Shown: positions 45,362-53,911 of the stretch, piece by piece
How positions within the stretch are numbered: the stretch's first letter is position 1
How the letters are laid out: each line of letters starts with the position of its first letter
Source: Alteromonadaceae bacterium M269
Lineage (GTDB): Bacteria > Pseudomonadota > Gammaproteobacteria > Enterobacterales > Alteromonadaceae
NCBI GenBank assembly: GCA_004353515.1
Contig: SMNZ01000005.1
Location: 372,001-436,000, forward strand
Direction: 5' to 3'
Length of the DNA: 64,000 nucleotides
Position numbers and translations under genes: made by a program
Notes under the pieces: generated by a model
The model's input: the letters and a program-made list of their open reading frames with translations, nothing else
What the model was told of the DNA's origin: nothing
The model's database searches: none

Positions 45362-47333
45362 TAGCAGTATTCGCCAAGCAAAGAAAACGCATGCGGTACG
45401 TAACGCTATTGCAGGTGTCATTTTAGTTCTTGCTGCTATTGCTCTGATTTTATGGTTGGTGGTAATAGAAGCGTTTACCATAGTTGTACAACCAGAAAAA
45501 GCGAGGAACATTGCTCGATTCAGTTTAGAGAGCGGAATTGGCTATGTATCGGGTAACACGCTGTATAAAATTAGTGGTCGTGTTGTTTTACTTGCTGAGG
45601 CAGACAAGTTTATTCCATCAACCGCCGTTATCGATAACAATAGTCAGCCTGTTGTTAATATTGTATTGCAGCCTGTCCCGGGTGAGATTAAAGGCTCAGT
45701 TCAGGGTGAACATGGTGAAACAGCTTGGTTTCTCGATAGTGAACTCAAACAAATCGGAAGTGAATATGGGGTTTCATTAAAACCCGGTAATTACACCGTT
45801 GGCATAGACAGTCCTCATCACCAAGTTGAACAGATTGATGTTGAAGTCAAAAGTGGCGAAGTTTTCGCTTGGGAACCTCAACTAGTCGCCATTCAAGGTC
45901 AGCTAAATATACAAAGCACGCCATCAGATGCGACTGTATTCATTGATAATGAAGAAGCTGGTAAGACGCCGTTAGTTCAAAATGTTGAAGCAAAGAAATA
46001 CTCAATCAAAGTTGAGCGAACTGGGTTTGAGCCAACTACCGAAGTGATTGATGTGACGAGGCAACGTCCAGAAGCACTTAGGCGCTATAATCTTAAGCCA
46101 CTGTCTGCTGCGTTATCTCTAACATTGGAGCCTGCTGGTGGAACTCTGCTTGTCGATAACAAGGTTGTTAATGACAGTCGCCGTATTCCTCTTGATTCCA
46201 ATAAACAACATGTTGTGAGCTACCAAAAGCCTGGTTACTTCACCGAAACAAAAACTTATTCTGTGAAAGCAGGTCAAACAATTTCGGATGCTTTTAAGCT
46301 GCGCGAGAATATTGGTGACGTGAGCATTCGCAGTAACCCTGTTGCTAGTCTAACAGTTAATGGTCGAAGCGCTGGAAGTACACCTTTTAATCAAAAGCTT
46401 AGAGCGGTTGACTATAAAGTAGTCATAAGTAAACCAGGTTATCGCTCTGTTGAACGCACTATCACACCCTCAAGCGAAGCAAAGACAACTTTAGATATTC
46501 AGTTGCTAACTGAATATGAAGCAAGACGCAGAGAAGGCAAACCCTCGGTTGCCCAAACTATGGGTATTCAGTTTGTCCAAGTGAAACCCACAGCGTTTTC
46601 AATGGGCTCAAAAAGCAATGAAAAGGGACGCCGTCGCAATGAGTTTGTTAAGGAAGTCGATTTCACTCGCTCTATTTATGTGAGTCGCCATGAAATAACT
46701 GAATCTCAGTTTGCACGCTTTAAAGGCGCTTCAAGTACGAGTAATTTACCCGCTTCGGATATGAGCTGGTTCGAAGCCATTCGGTTCTGTAACTGGCTAA
46801 GTGAGCAAGAAGGGCTTCCTAAATTTTATCGGATCCAAAATGGCCGTTATCAGGGTATCAATCCTTCTGCGAATGGGTTTAGATTGCCCACAGAAGCCGA
46901 ATGGGAATGGTTAGCTAGAAAAGGTAAACGAGCAACTGAAACTGCCTTTGTCTGGGGGAATTCTGAAAAGCTCCCCGAAGAAGCGGGTAATTTCGGTGAT
47001 GAGTCTATCAAATCTCAAACCGCACTCTACTTCAAAGATTACGATGACGGCTACGCGAATAAAGCGCCGGTCGGCAGTTTTAAAGCGGATCGCTTAGGCC
47101 TATACGATTTAGCGGGCAATGTTAGTGAATGGGTTCACGACTCTTACACCAACCAGCCACCGTTGAAAGCACAAGGTTTAGTTGATGACTTTGGTTCTCC
47201 AAGGGGAGAGGGACACGTGTTCAAAGGTGGACACTATCTCAATGGACAGATTCAAGACGTTCGTGCGGCCTATCGAGAACCGTCGAGTTCGCCGCTGCCT
47301 ACGTTGGGCTTCCGTATCGTACGTTATGAATAA
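45348..47333 (+). CDS. Membrane protein with PEGA repeats and FGE-fold domain
   Basis: 661 aa. Membrane helix (about 18-42), then several PEGA domains (best at about 185-240, LNIQSTPSDATVFIDNEEAG, and 325-380, VSIRSNPVASLTVNGRSAG), and a C-terminal formylglycine-generating-enzyme/SUMF1-like domain (about 400-661; MSWFEAIRFCNWLSEQEG, FRLPTEAEWEWLARKG, GLYDLAGNVSEWVHDSY, GGHYLNG, LGFRIVRYE). The catalytic Cys pair of true FGE is not seen, so it is probably a binding or structural version. Starts inside the TPR gene (14-bp overlap). Confidence 0.85.
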   Translation: MNEFDSSIRQAKKTHAVRNAIAGVILVLAAIALILWLVVIEAFTIVVQPEKARNIARFSLESGIGYVSGNTLYKISGRVVLLAEADKFIPSTAVIDNNSQPVVNIVLQPVPGEIKGSVQGEHGETAWFLDSELKQIGSEYGVSLKPGNYTVGIDSPHHQVEQIDVEVKSGEVFAWEPQLVAIQGQLNIQSTPSDATVFIDNEEAGKTPLVQNVEAKKYSIKVERTGFEPTTEVIDVTRQRPEALRRYNLKPLSAALSLTLEPAGGTLLVDNKVVNDSRRIPLDSNKQHVVSYQKPGYFTETKTYSVKAGQTISDAFKLRENIGDVSIRSNPVASLTVNGRSAGSTPFNQKLRAVDYKVVISKPGYRSVERTITPSSEAKTTLDIQLLTEYEARRREGKPSVAQTMGIQFVQVKPTAFSMGSKSNEKGRRRNEFVKEVDFTRSIYVSRHEITESQFARFKGASSTSNLPASDMSWFEAIRFCNWLSEQEGLPKFYRIQNGRYQGINPSANGFRLPTEAEWEWLARKGKRATETAFVWGNSEKLPEEAGNFGDESIKSQTALYFKDYDDGYANKAPVGSFKADRLGLYDLAGNVSEWVHDSYTNQPPLKAQGLVDDFGSPRGEGHVFKGGHYLNGQIQDVRAAYREPSSSPLPTLGFRIVRYE

Positions 47334-47343
47334 GGCGAGAAGA

Positions 47344-47514
47344 ATGATGAAACAGAATCAGATGCCAAATAGCAGGCAAAGTAAAACTAGTCGTAGAAAA
47401 CACTGGCTTTTAGTGGCCGCTATTGTTGGCCTATTAACAACGGCTTTTGCAGCAGTTGCGCTGCAAGGCAAAATTAGCTTGGACTCACCTGTTAGCTTCC
47501 CGGTGGATATTTAA
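47344..47514 (+). CDS. Small single-pass membrane protein of the operon
   Basis: 56 aa, from the ATG at 47344 (AGGCGAG upstream; alternatives 47326 and 47347). Basic N-terminus (NSRQSKTSRRKHW), one helix (about 21-41, LLVAAIVGLLTTAFAAVAL) and a short outer tail. N-in, C-out topology by the positive-inside rule. It fits exactly between the FGE-fold gene (stop 47333) and the channel gene (ATG 47517), which supports it being real. Comparable small subunits occur in other channel complexes. Confidence 0.65.
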   Translation: MMKQNQMPNSRQSKTSRRKHWLLVAAIVGLLTTAFAAVALQGKISLDSPVSFPVDI

Positions 47515-47516
47515 CT

Positions 47517-48302
47517 ATGGCAAATGAAAACTCAAAGAACCCTTTTATTGTCGGCTTAATCGTACTTGTGAGCGCCATAGTTGTCGTGCATCTCGCTTAT
47601 GTTGGTTACATCATTCCATCTGCTAACGCTGTATTGGCAGTAGATGGTGCAGCGGGAGCGCGAAACTTCTTTGTGATCATCAAAGACTTGGAACAGGAAG
47701 TGTGCTTTATCGCTATGATTTGGTGTAGTTACTTCATCATAAGCAAGAGTACAGCGCTGTTTAATGACCGCTTTTTGTTTAAGGTAGACTTCTTATCTGA
47801 TCAAGACAAAAACGGTGAAATCAATTTAACTGAAGCTTTGAATAAGCTTGAAGAAAGTGAGTTTAGAGATAAGCCTGTATTCCAAACTTGGATCACTTGT
47901 ATTCGTCGTTTTATCCATACTGAAGATGTGCAAAATGCGTCTGACGCTATTCAAGCCAGTGTCGATTCATTGGCTGTGAGACTCGAAGCGGAAAACTCGA
48001 TGATCCGTTACTTGATTTGGGCTATTCCGTCGATTGGCTTCATCGGTACAGTGCGTGGTATCGGACAAGCCTTAGCGCAAGCGGACAAAGCACTGGCAGG
48101 CGATATTTCTGGAATGACTGACAGCTTGGGTGTGGCTTTTAATTCAACATTGGTTGCTTTGTTTATCAGTATTATTTTGATGTTCTTACTGCATCAACTT
48201 CAACGTCTTCAAGATGGTTTGGTTGTCGATACTCAAGCGCACTGTGAGAAGTATCTTTTGCGCCACCTACACAGAAATAAGAGTCAGCAAGTTAGCGCAT
48301 AA
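47517..48302 (+). CDS. MotA/TolQ/ExbB-like ion channel protein with EF-hand-like loop
   Basis: 261 aa. Helices at about 9-32, 59-77, 162-185 and 203-226. The C-terminal half carries the family core: MIRYLIWAIPSIGFIGTVRGIGQAL and MTDSLGVAFNSTLVALFISIILMFLL. Four helices and a mid-length cytoplasmic loop resemble MotA more than ExbB. In that loop residues 95-106 (DQDKNGEINLTE) fit a canonical EF-hand calcium loop (D1, D3, N5, E7, N9, E12). With the ExbD-like helices of the next two genes it should form the motor of the operon (inference). Confidence 0.85.
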   Translation: MANENSKNPFIVGLIVLVSAIVVVHLAYVGYIIPSANAVLAVDGAAGARNFFVIIKDLEQEVCFIAMIWCSYFIISKSTALFNDRFLFKVDFLSDQDKNGEINLTEALNKLEESEFRDKPVFQTWITCIRRFIHTEDVQNASDAIQASVDSLAVRLEAENSMIRYLIWAIPSIGFIGTVRGIGQALAQADKALAGDISGMTDSLGVAFNSTLVALFISIILMFLLHQLQRLQDGLVVDTQAHCEKYLLRHLHRNKSQQVSA

Positions 48303-48320
48303 GCTCTGTAAGGATTATTA

Positions 48321-49391
48321 ATGAGACGCCGTTCAGCTGACGGATTTAACTTAGCTTTCCTCGATGTGATGGCCTGTGGATTAGGGGCTGTCATACTGAT
48401 TTTTATGCTGGTGAAGTTTCACGCGCAAACCGCAATTCCGAGTGATGAAATAGAGCGCCTAAAAGCAGAACTGGAACAATTAACTAGCGTTCAACAAGCG
48501 TTGAATGAAGATGTAAAAAAAGCCAGCGAAGCAAATGCTAGAAAGAGCAGTGAAGTTGCTCTAACTAAAGAGCAAATCGAAGCGTTAATTAAACAAGCTC
48601 AGGACAATCAAAAGAGTGTCGATGAAAAACTCTATGCCTTGGCTAATCTAGAAACAGCCGCTGCGGCAGCGGCACCTAAACAAGCGGATGATTCACTCAC
48701 CATACAAGGTACGGGTGAGGAAAACTATCTGTTAGGTTTGAAAGTTGAGGGGCGTCATATAGGCATACTCGTGGATTACAGTGCTTCTATGACCGAGCAA
48801 AAGCTTGCTGAAATTATCAAACGTAAAATAGGTTCGGATGCAGAAAAGCAAAACGCTCCCAAATGGCAACGGACATTGAGAGTGGCAAGGTGGCTTTTAG
48901 CGAGAGCACCTAAAACCTCCGAAGTGGCCGTGGTTGCCTTTAATAAAGAAGCTCAGTCTCTTGGCTCAAAACCAATAGTATCGGCAGGCAATGAGGCTGA
49001 TCTCCAAGCATTATCAAGCGAGTTGAGTAAGCTGGTTCCAGCCAATGGTACCAATCTGCAACTGGCACTTAAAAAGATGGTTGAGGTAAACCCTGATATG
49101 ACAAACCTCTATGTCATTACAGATGGTTTGCCAACGTTAGCAGATCCAGATGATAAACAGTTAACACGTAACCTCCGTTGTCGTTCCTTTGGTGGTCGAG
49201 CTTCGACAATCAGCGGAGAATGTCGCGCTATTTTGTTTAATCGCAGTTATCAGAGTGCCGGGTTAGGCAATACAGAAGTTAACGTTATTCTGCTACCTCT
49301 TGAAGGTGACCCCGATGCGTCTCATATGTACTGGGATTGGACATCTGATACAGGTGGTTTGACACTCACGCCTGCGGATAGTTGGCCATGA
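48321..49391 (+). CDS. ExbD-like helix fused to coiled coil and vWA domain (1)
   Basis: 356 aa. Residues 8-32 (FNLAFLDVMACGLGAVILIFML) look like the ExbD/TolR membrane helix, including the D15 that would carry ions. A coiled coil follows (about 40-110), then an Ala/Gln linker and a von Willebrand A domain (about 145-330) with MIDAS D152-x-S154-x-S156, T244 and D268 (ITDG). The usual ExbD periplasmic domain is absent. AAGGA at 7 nt before the ATG. The stop overlaps the next gene's start (ATGA). Confidence 0.85.
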   Translation: MRRRSADGFNLAFLDVMACGLGAVILIFMLVKFHAQTAIPSDEIERLKAELEQLTSVQQALNEDVKKASEANARKSSEVALTKEQIEALIKQAQDNQKSVDEKLYALANLETAAAAAAPKQADDSLTIQGTGEENYLLGLKVEGRHIGILVDYSASMTEQKLAEIIKRKIGSDAEKQNAPKWQRTLRVARWLLARAPKTSEVAVVAFNKEAQSLGSKPIVSAGNEADLQALSSELSKLVPANGTNLQLALKKMVEVNPDMTNLYVITDGLPTLADPDDKQLTRNLRCRSFGGRASTISGECRAILFNRSYQSAGLGNTEVNVILLPLEGDPDASHMYWDWTSDTGGLTLTPADSWP

Positions 49392-50347
49392 AGCGAACAC
49401 GTGAACAGTTAGAGGTTTTCAACCTCTCATTCCTCGATATTATCTCCTGTGCATTCGGCGCAATCGTTATGCTGATCCTACTGGCAAAAAACGGTGAAGA
49501 AGGCGACTACAAAGATACGAGTGAGCTCACTAAGTTGTTGCTAGGAATCACGCAATCTGAAAGTGAAAACGAAAAGCTCACCACGACATTGGATACACTT
49601 AACCAGCAGATTAAAGACCTTGATGCTCAAGCTCAAACTGTGACGGCAGAGAAGGCTCAACTCGAGAGCGATATTGCAGCTGCCAAAGAGTTGCAGATTC
49701 AACTTGATGAGTCTGCGTCGGGGCTGCAGGAAACGATAGAAGAACGAAAACGCGCTGCGCTCAATCGAAATACAGCTGATGAACGCGATGAAGAGGTCGG
49801 CGGTATCCCGGTTGATAGCGAATACGTGATTTTTATTGTTGATACGTCTGGCAGTATGAAACAGATGTGGAATAGAGTCCTAAAGCAAATGGATAACATT
49901 CTGAATAACCATCCGAAAGTTAAAGGCTTTCAGGTTATGAATGATATGGGGCGTTATTTGGCTGGTGCAAAAGGTCGATGGCATAAAGATACACCACGTA
50001 TTCGCTCGACTATTTTGGCACAAATGCAGAATTGGTCGGCGTTTTCAAACAGTAGCCCGGTGGAAGGCCTTCAAGAGGCTTTGAAGACTTACGCAAAACC
50101 GAGAGCCAGCTTATCGATTTATATATTAGGTGATGAATATACGGGCGGTTCTTACGATCCTGTAATCAATACGTTGAATGAGCTGAATACCGATAGAAGA
50201 ACAGGCGATCGCATCGCTCGGGTTCACGCGATTGGTTTTATTCCTAATGTAACTGGCAGTAATTTTCAGACAACTCGACAGTTCGGTACGCTAATGAGAG
50301 AAGTTACTCGCCAAAATCGAGGAACCTTTATTGCGTTACCGAACTAA
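49388..50347 (+). CDS. ExbD-like helix fused to coiled coil and vWA domain (2)
   Basis: 319 aa from the ATG at 49388 (frame open to a TTG at 49382). Same design as the preceding gene: membrane helix with D17 (FNLSFLDIISCAFGAIVML), a long coiled coil (about 42-125), and a vWA domain (about 145-319) with MIDAS D152-x-S154-x-S156 (VDTSGSM) and ILGDEY. The two share the FNL(A/S)FLD motif but diverge in the vWA part, so they are probably distinct subunits of a heteromer. Last gene of the operon; 4-bp overlap with the gene before. Confidence 0.85.
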   Translation: MKRTREQLEVFNLSFLDIISCAFGAIVMLILLAKNGEEGDYKDTSELTKLLLGITQSESENEKLTTTLDTLNQQIKDLDAQAQTVTAEKAQLESDIAAAKELQIQLDESASGLQETIEERKRAALNRNTADERDEEVGGIPVDSEYVIFIVDTSGSMKQMWNRVLKQMDNILNNHPKVKGFQVMNDMGRYLAGAKGRWHKDTPRIRSTILAQMQNWSAFSNSSPVEGLQEALKTYAKPRASLSIYILGDEYTGGSYDPVINTLNELNTDRRTGDRIARVHAIGFIPNVTGSNFQTTRQFGTLMREVTRQNRGTFIALPN

Positions 50348-50518
50348 CGTTTGGATATTGAGTCATCCGTGTCAGGAGCGTTTTGATAATTGAATGGCGT
50401 GAATTGATTGGTTGTCTAAATTATGAATTAACTACAACTGCCATTAATAAGCTCAGATAATAAGAAGAAAAATTAATTTAAAAATAGTTGGGTTTAAATA
50501 TAACCTTTTGTTTTAAAA

Positions 50519-50707
50519 CTAAATATTCGAAAGAAGGGCATTCTTTTCTTTCTGAATGCGCATATAAATCTCTGAACGATGTACATCGACATCTTTAGGT
50601 GCATTGACACCAATGCGGACTTGGTTGCCTTTAACAGTTAGCACTGTCACTGTAACAGAGTCACCAATCATCATGGTTTCTCCAACTTTTCGGGTGAGAA
50701 TTAACAT
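50519..50707 (-). CDS. csrA: Carbon storage regulator CsrA
   Basis: 62 aa RNA-binding dimer that blocks or stabilises mRNAs at GGA motifs. [37 protein letters not shown]: full match to gammaproteobacterial CsrA, including the RNA-contacting Arg44 region. Convergent with the channel/vWA operon. The usual neighbours alaS and tRNA-Ser are not adjacent on the side visible here. Confidence 0.97.
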   Translation of the reverse strand: MLILTRKVGETMMIGDSVTVTVLTVKGNQVRIGVNAPKDVDVHRSEIYMRIQKEKNALLSNI

Positions 50708-51013
50708 CGTTTTATCCTTAGAGGTCGTGGTTGGGTAGGATAAAGATCATGCATTACTGATTTGTTATGGTCAATTAATTTCTTATTATGCCTTATTCAA
50801 TTTTAGTAACTTAAACTTAACAATGCGCAATAAAGGTCACTAAACAGACGATTGTTTTGCCCTTTGTAAGTTAGTCGCCTAATAGAACGGCACTTATGGT
50901 ATCTATAACTTATGCTTGGTGTGACCTAAGCCTCATTAGCTTGTTTATTTATTTACCTTCTGGTTTACTCGTAAAATACAACTAAAGTCTAATAAAAGTG
51001 CGTTTGAATTAAA
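50708..51013. other. Intergenic region upstream of csrA
   Basis: 306 bp between divergent genes. AT-rich; promoters for csrA and for the WD40-like gene should be here. No hairpin, repeat or recognisable operator was found. Confidence 0.3.
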
Positions 51014-52066
51014 TTGAATCAGAGTTTTTCCCATTCGCTAATAATTAAAGCAGTGGCTTTTTCTATATTTTTGAAGAGTCGCTATAGAAGCAGTTTCGTA
51101 TTCGCACTCTTATTTCTATTCTTAGGGTGCTCATCTCCTGAGCCAGATATACGCTCTACAGGACAATATAGGTTTACTGAAGAATTTGTTGTAACGGCTG
51201 ATCTTTCCGATGATGGTACCAAAAGTGTCATTGTGACTGACTTTCCACATATAAGTGTCTGGGATAACCACTCTCACGCGTTGATTGCGCGTTGGAATGC
51301 TGATCTTCTTGGGGTTGTTCCCCTATTCGTTAGTATCTCTTATGACAATCGACAGTTATTGGTAACAGGCGAAACTCAGGTTGTGTTATTGGATATCGAA
51401 CAAAATGCAGAAGTAGGTCGATGGCCAATTGCCTCAATCGTTGATGATAAAAAAGTGACGTCAGCTGGGTATTTCATGCGGGGCCAGTTGTTTGCACTAG
51501 GTTTGAACGACGGTAGTGTCATAGTGGCGGATATTAATGATGGTGTTTTTAAAAAAGCTTACTTACATGAGAGTAATGTCACCCATTTAGTGGTAGATGA
51601 GTTCGGTCAATACCTGTATACAGCGGCACATGATGGTGCGGTCAATAAAGTTTCACTAGCTGATTTAGAAGTGGTTCAAACACGTCAGTTTGAGCACAGG
51701 CTCTCTTCTTTGAATCTCGACAATGATTTCGGGCGTTTGTTTATTTCTGACACATTGGACGAACAAGTTGTTGTCGATAGTCAATCTCTTAAGACGGTTG
51801 GAACATTAGACTATTTTGAACGTTGGCGTTGGTTTAGAGAGGCGCTATTTGTCGAAAACAGTCGATTCTTAATTACAGCATCTTCGAAGACAGGTATGTC
51901 TTTATGGAATATAGAGACTGGGGAACAGGTAGGCTTCTGGGATGCTAAGGTGTATTCGTTTGCTTCTCACGTCTCTAAGATGACAATTAACAAGGACAAT
52001 CAGTTAGTCACATTGACGAACGATGCCGTTGTCGAGTTTTGGGACTATGCCGCTGCACTGAGATAA
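51014..52066 (+). CDS. Lipoprotein with WD40-like beta-propeller
   Basis: About 331-350 aa. The protein has a lipoprotein signal with LFLGC, then repeats of propeller type (VTADLSDDGTKSVIVTDF, ISVWDNHSHALIARW, LYTAAHDGAVNKVSL, MSLWNIETGEQVGFW, VEFWDYAA). The start is uncertain: TTG at 51014 is the outermost, but TTG at 51071 would give the shortest clean signal (MKSRYRSSFVFALLFLFLGC), and neither has a strong ribosome site. Probably an outer-membrane-anchored periplasmic scaffold; partner unknown. Confidence 0.75.
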   Translation: MNQSFSHSLIIKAVAFSIFLKSRYRSSFVFALLFLFLGCSSPEPDIRSTGQYRFTEEFVVTADLSDDGTKSVIVTDFPHISVWDNHSHALIARWNADLLGVVPLFVSISYDNRQLLVTGETQVVLLDIEQNAEVGRWPIASIVDDKKVTSAGYFMRGQLFALGLNDGSVIVADINDGVFKKAYLHESNVTHLVVDEFGQYLYTAAHDGAVNKVSLADLEVVQTRQFEHRLSSLNLDNDFGRLFISDTLDEQVVVDSQSLKTVGTLDYFERWRWFREALFVENSRFLITASSKTGMSLWNIETGEQVGFWDAKVYSFASHVSKMTINKDNQLVTLTNDAVVEFWDYAAALR

Positions 52067-52075
52067 AGGAACACT

Positions 52076-52342
52076 TATAGCTAAATCAATATTAAATGCG
52101 ATAGTCAGTTGGAATAAAAAACGGTTTAGGCAAGGTTAATGATTGAAGGCATAGCCGGTCTACGTCGAGATCATTAAGTGTAGAATAAACCGTTTTTCAA
52201 CCAACCTTTTAGGCGCCCTCCAGCCTACTTGTTTCTTTGTTATACCTGCTCACAAGGCAATCAGCATTCTTTCACAGGTATGCCTTGAATCAAACAGGCT
52301 GGACTGGCGCTGACAATCGCATTTAATACTGATTTAGCTATA
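52076..52342. mobile_element. MITE-like element B with 33-bp terminal inverted repeats
   Basis: Ends at 52076-52108 and, inverted, 52310-52342 agree at 31 of 33 positions (TATAGCTAAATCA[A/G]TATTAA, then ATGCGAT[A/T]GTCAG). Element length 267 bp, non-coding, with an internal inverted pair (AAACGGTTTA at about 52120 and TAAACCGTTT at 52186). TA dinucleotides at the borders fit a TA target duplication (inference). A solo end lies at 40313. It fills the gap between the WD40-like and EamA genes and may alter transcription between them. Confidence 0.65.
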
Positions 52343-52398
52343 TCTCTATTTACTGGTAAAATGGGGGCAATTCACATTCTTCTGAATTAAGGGCTCTA

Positions 52399-53274
52399 TT
52401 GAACTGGATTTTCTTCACGCTTACCGCCGTAGTTATGCAAACATTTCGCAACGCGTTGCAAAGCAAATTGAGTCAAGATGTAACGACATCCGGAGTAACT
52501 CTCGCTCGATTTATCTTCGCACCACCAGTTGCTTTGGTTTATCTGCTCCTTCTTTATCAATTCTCAGCGCAAAGCATTCCTCAGTTCAGTTCGATGTTTG
52601 TTGTAACCGTATTCTTGGCTGCTTTTTCTCAGATTGCTGCTACCTCTTTGATGGTGATTCTATTTAAACAACGAAACTTTGCAGTGGGAGCTGGCTTAGC
52701 CAAAAGCGAAGCGCTAGTAGCTGGCGTTCTTGGGACGATTTTCTTTGGTAGTCAGCTTAATCTCTTTGGTTGGATCGGTATTTTAGTTGGTGCTGTTGCA
52801 GTTTTTGTTCTGAGTGGTGGAACTCGTTTAAAACAAATGAGTTTGAAAACCGTATTGATAGGATTGGCTTGCGGAACTTGCTTTGCTTTCACTTCGCTAT
52901 TGGTGCGAGAAGCCAGTTATACACTTGATGTCCCTTTTCCTCATAGTGCAGCCTGGGTTTTATTGTGGGTCTTGTGTATACAGACAGTGACTATGCTGCT
53001 CTATATTGGCGTGCGACATAAACAGACTTTTAAAGTGTTGAGGCAGCACGCAAAAACAACATTAGCAACCAGTATGACAAGTTGCTTGGGATCGATTTGT
53101 TGGTTTAGCGCGATGGCTTTACAGCATGTGGCTTATGTTAAAACGTTGGGACAAGTTGAAGTACTGTTGACCATGATCATTTCAGCACTTTGGCTGAAAA
53201 CACGAGTAAAGTCGCATGAAGTCGTCGGCCTATTACTTATTGCTATTGCGGCAATTTTAGTTATGTGGGCTTAG
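52399..53274 (+). CDS. EamA/DMT-family membrane transporter
   Basis: 291 aa, ten predicted helices in two EamA halves (about 1-135 and 150-291). Start TTG at 52399 with AAGGG upstream. The family exports or imports small metabolites (drug/metabolite transporter superfamily); substrate unknown. The conserved KSEALVAGVLGTIFFG in the first half and KTLGQVEVLLTMIIS in the second are typical. yigZ follows after 21 bp, so they may be co-transcribed. Confidence 0.88.
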   Translation: MNWIFFTLTAVVMQTFRNALQSKLSQDVTTSGVTLARFIFAPPVALVYLLLLYQFSAQSIPQFSSMFVVTVFLAAFSQIAATSLMVILFKQRNFAVGAGLAKSEALVAGVLGTIFFGSQLNLFGWIGILVGAVAVFVLSGGTRLKQMSLKTVLIGLACGTCFAFTSLLVREASYTLDVPFPHSAAWVLLWVLCIQTVTMLLYIGVRHKQTFKVLRQHAKTTLATSMTSCLGSICWFSAMALQHVAYVKTLGQVEVLLTMIISALWLKTRVKSHEVVGLLLIAIAAILVMWA

Positions 53275-53295
53275 AGGGAACACAAGAGTATTCGT

Positions 53296-53907
53296 ATGTC
53301 AGCTGAGAGTTATAAAGTACCTGCAGAGGATTGGCAAACTGAGCTAGAGATTAAGCGCAGTAAGTTTTTGACCTTTGTCGGTAACGCAACAAGCAAGGTA
53401 AAAGCCGATAGCTTTATAAAGCAATTGCGGGATCTTCACCCTAAAGCAAATCACGTTTGTTGGGCGTATATTGCAGGTTCTCCGCAATCGACAACCCGAT
53501 CGATGAGCGACGATGGTGAACCCAGCGGTACAGCCGGTATGCCCATGCTGAAAGTGATAGAACACAGCGGCCTTGGAGACATTGTTGTTGCAGTTGTACG
53601 TTATTTTGGCGGTACTAAGTTGGGTACTGGTGGACTACAGCGTGCCTATTCAGATGCGGTTTCTCAGGCACTTGAGGATTTACCGACACAAGTTAAAGTA
53701 AGTCGGACCACAATTCTCCTTGAGTATGACTATGCTCACGACGGTAGTATCACTCAGCTTATAAATCGATATGACACAGAAAATGTTGTTGCAGAATATT
53801 TGGATAGAGTCCACCTACAGATTGATATAGCACAAACTGAGCAGGCACAGTTCAAATCAGAGGTTGTGAATGTCACCGCGGGTGGCGTCGAAATCCAAGA
53901 ACTTTAA
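53296..53907 (+). CDS. yigZ: YigZ/IMPACT-family protein (UPF0029)
   Basis: 203 aa. N-terminal IMPACT domain: LEIKRSKFLTFVGN, HPKANHVCWAYI, MSDDGEPSGTAGMP, VAVVRYFGGTKLGTGGLQRAYSDAV; C-terminal DUF1949-like part. Function in bacteria is unclear; the eukaryotic relative regulates translation. Convergent with the next gene, 4 bp apart. Confidence 0.92.
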   Translation: MSAESYKVPAEDWQTELEIKRSKFLTFVGNATSKVKADSFIKQLRDLHPKANHVCWAYIAGSPQSTTRSMSDDGEPSGTAGMPMLKVIEHSGLGDIVVAVVRYFGGTKLGTGGLQRAYSDAVSQALEDLPTQVKVSRTTILLEYDYAHDGSITQLINRYDTENVVAEYLDRVHLQIDIAQTEQAQFKSEVVNVTAGGVEIQEL

Positions 53908-53911
53908 GCCA

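Noticed and set aside
45348-47333. True formylglycine-generating enzyme with a sulfatase partner
   Set aside because: No catalytic Cys pair and no sulfatase gene in the window.
42083-50347. Zorya-type defence system (MotA-like ZorA with ZorB)
   Set aside because: No OmpA/MotB peptidoglycan-binding partner, helicase or nuclease; the partners are vWA fusions and lipoproteins.
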